A model generated the notes under the pieces. It saw nothing but the letters and a program-made list of their open reading frames with translations. It ran no database searches and had not been told where the DNA came from. A DNA stretch of 64,000 nt, taken from positions 872,359 to 936,358 of the forward strand of contig NZ_VLLL01000005.1 of assembly GCF_007994225.1 (NCBI RefSeq), in the 5' to 3' direction. The stretch is from Stackebrandtia albiflava. Lineage in GTDB: Bacteria > Actinomycetota > Actinomycetes > Mycobacteriales > Micromonosporaceae. Of the stretch, positions 60,634-64,000 are shown piece after piece. Both the position numbers and the translations under genes were made by a program. Positions within the stretch are counted from its first letter, which is position 1; every line of letters begins with the position of its first letter.

Positions 60634-60888
60634 TCAGCCGCACTGTACGGTGTGGAACGCCAGGTAGGACGTCTGGCGGCCGAAACGGTCGGAGGTGCCG
60701 TCGCAGAACAGTGTCATGCCGCCGGCGACGGTGTCCCGGTCGGCGTCGGTGTACCAGGTGTAGGTGCACTGGTAGTCGTAACGGCACGCCGGGATCGCGG
60801 CGGCGGGTGTGGCGGCGGCGATGGCGACGGTCGTGGTGCACGCGGCGACGGCGGCGGTGGCGATGAGGCGTCGGGCTAGGGTGGGCAT
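60634..60888 (-). CDS. Secreted small Cys protein, DUF6289-like (copy 2)
   Basis: An 84-residue protein with a Sec signal peptide (cleavage near residue 31, TPAAAIPA). The mature region ACRYDYQCTYTWYTDADRD and LFCDGTSDRFGRQTSYLAFH, ending VQCG, has four cysteines and aligns with the protein at 55681-55938. Both match short secreted DUF6289 proteins. ATG 60888 gives the signal peptide; the frame is open to 61026 without such features. Confidence 0.75.
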   Translation of the reverse strand: MPTLARRLIATAAVAACTTTVAIAAATPAAAIPACRYDYQCTYTWYTDADRDTVAGGMTLFCDGTSDRFGRQTSYLAFHTVQCG

Positions 60889-61029
60889 GACGGGCTCCGT
60901 TCGAAGTGGTGCCGACGACGGACGACACCGCAAAACGTTTGGCGGATTCAGTATCGCGCCGGACGCGACGATGCGCAATGCCTTCTCCACCCGAACGCCG
61001 CCCGGCCGGGTTGTGACCCGGAGCATGAG

Positions 61030-61048
61030 TTAGGTTGACCTAACCTCT
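61030..61048 (+). promoter_or_regulatory. DtxR/IdeR-type iron box
   Basis: TTAGGTTGACCTAACCTCT matches the actinobacterial iron-box consensus TTAGGTTAGGCTAACCTAA at 14 of 19 positions, including the whole TTAGGTT and CTAACCT halves. A -10-like TACCCT (61048-61053) abuts its end. It is 25 bp before the GTG start of the ABC pair, which should therefore be repressed by Fe(II)-loaded DtxR/IdeR and induced by iron limitation. Confidence 0.8.
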
Positions 61049-61072
61049 ACCCTGCGTCCGGAAGCCGATCAC

Positions 61073-62794
61073 GTGCGAGACGACTCCACCACCGCGCGCC
61101 GCCCCGTGGCCGCCCTGCTCACCGGCATGATCTGGCGCCGCCGCGGCCGCCTGGCGGTCAGTTGGCTGTTGATGTCCCTGCACCAGGCGTGCGAGGCGGC
61201 GGTGCCCGTCGCCATCGGCGTCACGATCGACGTCGCCGTCGCGACCGGAGACTGGACGGCCCTCGCCTGGTGTGCCGCCGGAATCATCGTGCTGTTCACC
61301 GTCCTGGCGCTGGCGTGGCGCTTCGGTTCCCAGCAGGGCGTCATCGCGCAGCAACGGGAACTCCACGACCTGCGGGTCGCCGTCGCGCGGCGCGCGCTGG
61401 ACCCGCGTGGCACCGACAGTTCGCTGAGCACCGGCGAGACCCTCACCGTCGCCACCTCCGACGCCGAGAAGTCGTCGCTGATCCTGCGGGCGGTGTCGAT
61501 GGGGATCGCCGCGGTCGCGGGCATCGTGGTCTCGGCGGTGACGCTGTTGCTCATCGACGTGCCGCTGGGCCTGGGAGTCCTGCTCGGCGTCCCACTGCTG
61601 CTGGGCGCGCTGCAACTCATCGCGCCGCGGTTGAGTCGCCGCAGTGGTGCCGCGCAGGCCGCCACCGCCACCGCCACCGGCCTGGCCACCGACTTCGTCA
61701 CGGGGTTGCGCACTCTGCGGGGCATCGGCGCCACCGGTCGTGCGGCCGAACGCTACCGGCGCGCCAGCGACGACGCGTTGCAGGTGTCGCTGCGGGCGGC
61801 CTCGGTGACCGGCGTGTACCAGGCCGTGACCACCGTGCTCGGTGGACTGTTCCTCGCCGCGGTCGCCGGAGTCGCCGGTTGGTTCGCGCTCAGCGGACGA
61901 CTGACGGTCGGTGAACTCATCACCGTCGTCGGCCTCGCCCAGTTCATCGCCGAGCCCATGCGTACCCTCGGCTACTGTGGACAGATCGCGGCAGTCGCGC
62001 GCGGTTCCGCCAAGCGGGTCGCCGAACTGCTGGGCACGGCACCGCTGACCCGCGACGCGGGAGAACGGTCCCGGCAGGACACCACTCCCCGGCTCACCCT
62101 CACGGGCATCGGATACCGGGGCCTCACCGAGGTGGACGTGACCGTCGCACCCGGTGAGTCCGTCGGCGTCGTCTGCCACGACCCCGCCGACGCCGACGCC
62201 CTGCTGGCGATACTGAGCCGCCGCGTACCCGAATCCGACTACCTGGGCACCGTGACGTGCGACGACGTACCGGCCGCCGAGATCCGGCTCGCCGAGTACC
62301 GGCGCGTGGTCCACGTGGAACCGCACGACACCACGCTGTTCGAGGGCGACATCTCCGAGAACCTGACCGCCGGGATGCCCGCCTCGGCACGCGCCGGAAT
62401 CGAAGCGGCCGTCGCCGCCGCCGCCGCGACGGACGTCGTCGCCTCCCACCCCGACGGCATGAACCGTCACATCAGCGACCGGGGCCGGAGCCTGTCGGGT
62501 GGGCAACGGCAACGGCTCGGCCTGGCCCGGGCCCTGGCGGCCGATCCACCGATCCTCGTTTTGCACGATCCGACCACCGCCGTCGACGCCGCGACCGAGG
62601 AACTGGCCGCCCAAGGACTGGCGGCCTTCCGGTCGGCGCCCGACCGTTCCACCCTGCTCGTAACGAGTTCCCCGGCGTTGCTGGGCAAGACCGATCGCGT
62701 GATCGTGCTGGAGTCGGGACGGGTCACCCGTACCGGCAGCCACACCGACCTGCTCGACTCCGACCCGGCCTACCGTAAGGCGGTCCTGCGATGA
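61073..62794 (+). CDS. ABC exporter half-transporter with degenerate NBD (iron-regulated)
   Basis: A 573-residue TMD-NBD protein whose membrane part (about residues 15-300) is normal but whose ATPase domain has lost its catalytic motifs. Where Walker A should be there is GVVCHDPADADALLAIL, without a GxxGxGK loop; Walker B reads ILVLHDPTTAVD, with His replacing the metal Asp and Asp replacing Glu; the switch region is LLVTSSPALLG, without histidine. The signature LSGGQRQRLGLARALA is intact. This suits the non-catalytic partner of a heterodimer, contributing its signature to the partner's site. GTG 61073 lies under an iron box. Siderophore export is the likely role, by inference. Confidence 0.82.
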   Translation: MRDDSTTARRPVAALLTGMIWRRRGRLAVSWLLMSLHQACEAAVPVAIGVTIDVAVATGDWTALAWCAAGIIVLFTVLALAWRFGSQQGVIAQQRELHDLRVAVARRALDPRGTDSSLSTGETLTVATSDAEKSSLILRAVSMGIAAVAGIVVSAVTLLLIDVPLGLGVLLGVPLLLGALQLIAPRLSRRSGAAQAATATATGLATDFVTGLRTLRGIGATGRAAERYRRASDDALQVSLRAASVTGVYQAVTTVLGGLFLAAVAGVAGWFALSGRLTVGELITVVGLAQFIAEPMRTLGYCGQIAAVARGSAKRVAELLGTAPLTRDAGERSRQDTTPRLTLTGIGYRGLTEVDVTVAPGESVGVVCHDPADADALLAILSRRVPESDYLGTVTCDDVPAAEIRLAEYRRVVHVEPHDTTLFEGDISENLTAGMPASARAGIEAAVAAAAATDVVASHPDGMNRHISDRGRSLSGGQRQRLGLARALAADPPILVLHDPTTAVDAATEELAAQGLAAFRSAPDRSTLLVTSSPALLGKTDRVIVLESGRVTRTGSHTDLLDSDPAYRKAVLR

Positions 62795-64000
62795 GCCTCG
62801 CCACCGAATCGGTGACCGACTCCTCCGTCACTCGTCAACTCCTGCCGGTGGCCGGCCCCGGCGAGACGTGGCGGCTGCTGTGGGGGGAGCTGAGGAGCCA
62901 CCGGGCCGCGCTGGTCGCCACGCTCGTCGTGTCGGTGCTCGCCGCCTCGGCCGCCCTCGTCGCCCCGTGGATGCTGGGCGTCCTCGTCGACGAGGTCGAC
63001 CGCGCCGGCACCGGCGCCGACGTCTGGACCGTCGTCGGCGTCCTGGTGGTGTCGGCCGTCGCCGCCGCCGTGCTCACCGGGTGGAGCGCGGTCCTGTTGG
63101 CGCGACTGGGTAACACCGTGCTGGCGAGACTGCGGGAGCGGGTCCTGGAGAAGACGCTGCGACTGCCCACCGCCACCGCGGAACGGGTCGGAAGCGGCGA
63201 CCTGTTGTCCCGCGTCGGCGACGACGTGTCGGTGGTGTCGGAGGCCGTCATCACCACCGGACCTCAGGTGGTGTCGTCACTGTTGACGGTGGTCCTCACC
63301 GGTGCCGGCCTGTTCGCGCTCGACTGGCGGCTCGGTGTCGCCGGGTTGCTGGCGGTGCCCGGTTACGCCCTGTCCCTGCGTTGGTACCTGCCGAAGGCGG
63401 CGCCGTTCTACGCGCGGGAACGCGAGGCGATGGCGGAACGCTCCCACGTCCTCGTCGGGTCGCTGCACGGCGTCGAGACGGTGCGCAGTTACCGGTGGGA
63501 GAGCACGCACGAGGAGCTCATCGCGCGGCGTTCGGCGGCGGCCATGGACCTGACGGTCGGGGTGTTCAAGTTCTTCACCCGGTTCGCCTCCCGCAACAAC
63601 CGGGCGGAGTGCATCGGCCTGCTCGCGGTGCTGGTGGTCGGTTTCCTGCTCGTGGACGCCGACGCCGTCACCGTGGGGGCCGTGACCGCGGCCGCCCTGT
63701 ACTTCCACCGGCTGTTCAACCCGTTGGGCGCGTTGGTGACCGTGTTCGACGACATCCAGTCGGCGGGTGCCAGCCTGGCCCGGCTCGCCGGTGTGGCGTC
63801 GCTTCCCGACCCCGTCGAGCCCGCCGACCCGCCCGCGCCCGCCGACACCGGACTGACCCTGACCGGGGTCGCGCACCGCTACGACGGCGGCCCCGAGGTG
63901 CTGTCGGACGTGTCGTTGTCGGTGGCGCCGGGTGAGCACGTGGCCCTGGTGGGCACCAGCGGCGCGGGCAAGACGACGCTGGCCGGGGTGGCGGCGGGCG
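62791..64000 (+). CDS. ABC exporter half-transporter, catalytic partner (partial, runs off the window)
   Basis: The first 403 residues of a TMD-NBD protein. The membrane domain covers residues about 30-315 (RAALVATLVVSVLAASAALV and onward), then VAHRYDGGPEVLSDVSLSVA and a canonical Walker A, LVGTSGAGKTTLAGVAAG, at the window edge. The rest, with signature and Walker B, is outside the window. ATG 62791 overlaps the preceding stop (ATGA). Paired with a dead-NBD subunit, it would be the hydrolysing half. A siderophore or other iron-related cargo fits the iron box. Confidence 0.82.
   Translation, partial: MSLATESVTDSSVTRQLLPVAGPGETWRLLWGELRSHRAALVATLVVSVLAASAALVAPWMLGVLVDEVDRAGTGADVWTVVGVLVVSAVAAAVLTGWSAVLLARLGNTVLARLRERVLEKTLRLPTATAERVGSGDLLSRVGDDVSVVSEAVITTGPQVVSSLLTVVLTGAGLFALDWRLGVAGLLAVPGYALSLRWYLPKAAPFYAREREAMAERSHVLVGSLHGVETVRSYRWESTHEELIARRSAAAMDLTVGVFKFFTRFASRNNRAECIGLLAVLVVGFLLVDADAVTVGAVTAAALYFHRLFNPLGALVTVFDDIQSAGASLARLAGVASLPDPVEPADPPAPADTGLTLTGVAHRYDGGPEVLSDVSLSVAPGEHVALVGTSGAGKTTLAGVAAG

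Noticed and set aside
1-64000. tRNA, rRNA, CRISPR arrays and complete insertion sequences
   Set aside because: No cloverleaf, rRNA segment, regularly spaced repeats or transposase gene was recognised while reading; this is not a substitute for a dedicated search.

Overview
The window is very GC-rich, with overlapping start/stop junctions, many GTG and TTG starts and several apparently leaderless genes. Markers point to an actinomycete (Actinomycetota): a PriA-type HisA, a mycothiol-type DinB/TIGR03085 protein, gluABCD glutamate uptake, NgcEFG GlcNAc/chitobiose uptake, a DtxR/IdeR-type iron box and a DnaE1 of about 1180 residues. Genus cannot be fixed from sequence alone; a free-living saprophyte is likely from the number of sugar and amino-acid transporters.

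Layout. 1-3.7 kb: histidine biosynthesis (hisH, priA/hisA, a RidA-family gene, DUF4126, hisF), split by a 164-bp MITE-like element. 3.8-7.5 kb: metal-chelate/corrinoid-type ABC importer ending in a SAM methyltransferase, behind a palindromic operator. 7.6-8.0 kb: leaderless Cys-phosphatase-like gene. 8.2-11.6 kb: gluABCD (minus strand) with an intercistronic hairpin after gluB. 12.0-18.6 kb: TIGR03085 protein, an asymmetric heterodimeric ABC exporter and a DUF5107 protein; then an XRE-TPR regulator and an RNA 2'-O-methyltransferase. 20.9-28.8 kb: aminosugar locus (GlcNAc kinase, RpiR regulator, SIS protein, ngcEFG and a second ngcE). 28.8-33.9 kb: C45 acyltransferase-like protein, APH-like kinase, small hypothetical proteins and a BASS transporter.

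33.9-38.5 kb: dnaE, then two tandem paralogous cysteine-rich mini-proteins (61 and 60 aa) that share an N-terminal leader-like helix, seven aligned cysteines and a nearly identical 17-bp upstream box; each has its own terminator. I did not recognise this family and it is my main candidate for an undescribed system. 38.5-47.9 kb: GH38 alpha-mannosidase, then a regulated CUT1 sugar ABC operon ending in a CehA/McbA-type PHP hydrolase, and a HAD-like protein. 48.1-49.8 kb: azlCD with a divergent XRE-cupin regulator; both promoters lie between the arms of one inverted repeat. 49.9-54.7 kb: GHL10-type glycosidase, catalase, an unknown protein and a UBP zinc finger. 54.7-60.9 kb: GNAT, VOC, two DUF6289-like secreted proteins, a Tat-type M23 endopeptidase, two related hypothetical proteins and a quinone-oxidoreductase-like enzyme. 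61-64 kb: an iron-box-controlled ABC exporter pair whose first half has a dead ATPase domain; the second half runs off the window.

No rRNA, tRNA, CRISPR array, intact insertion sequence or riboswitch was recognised.
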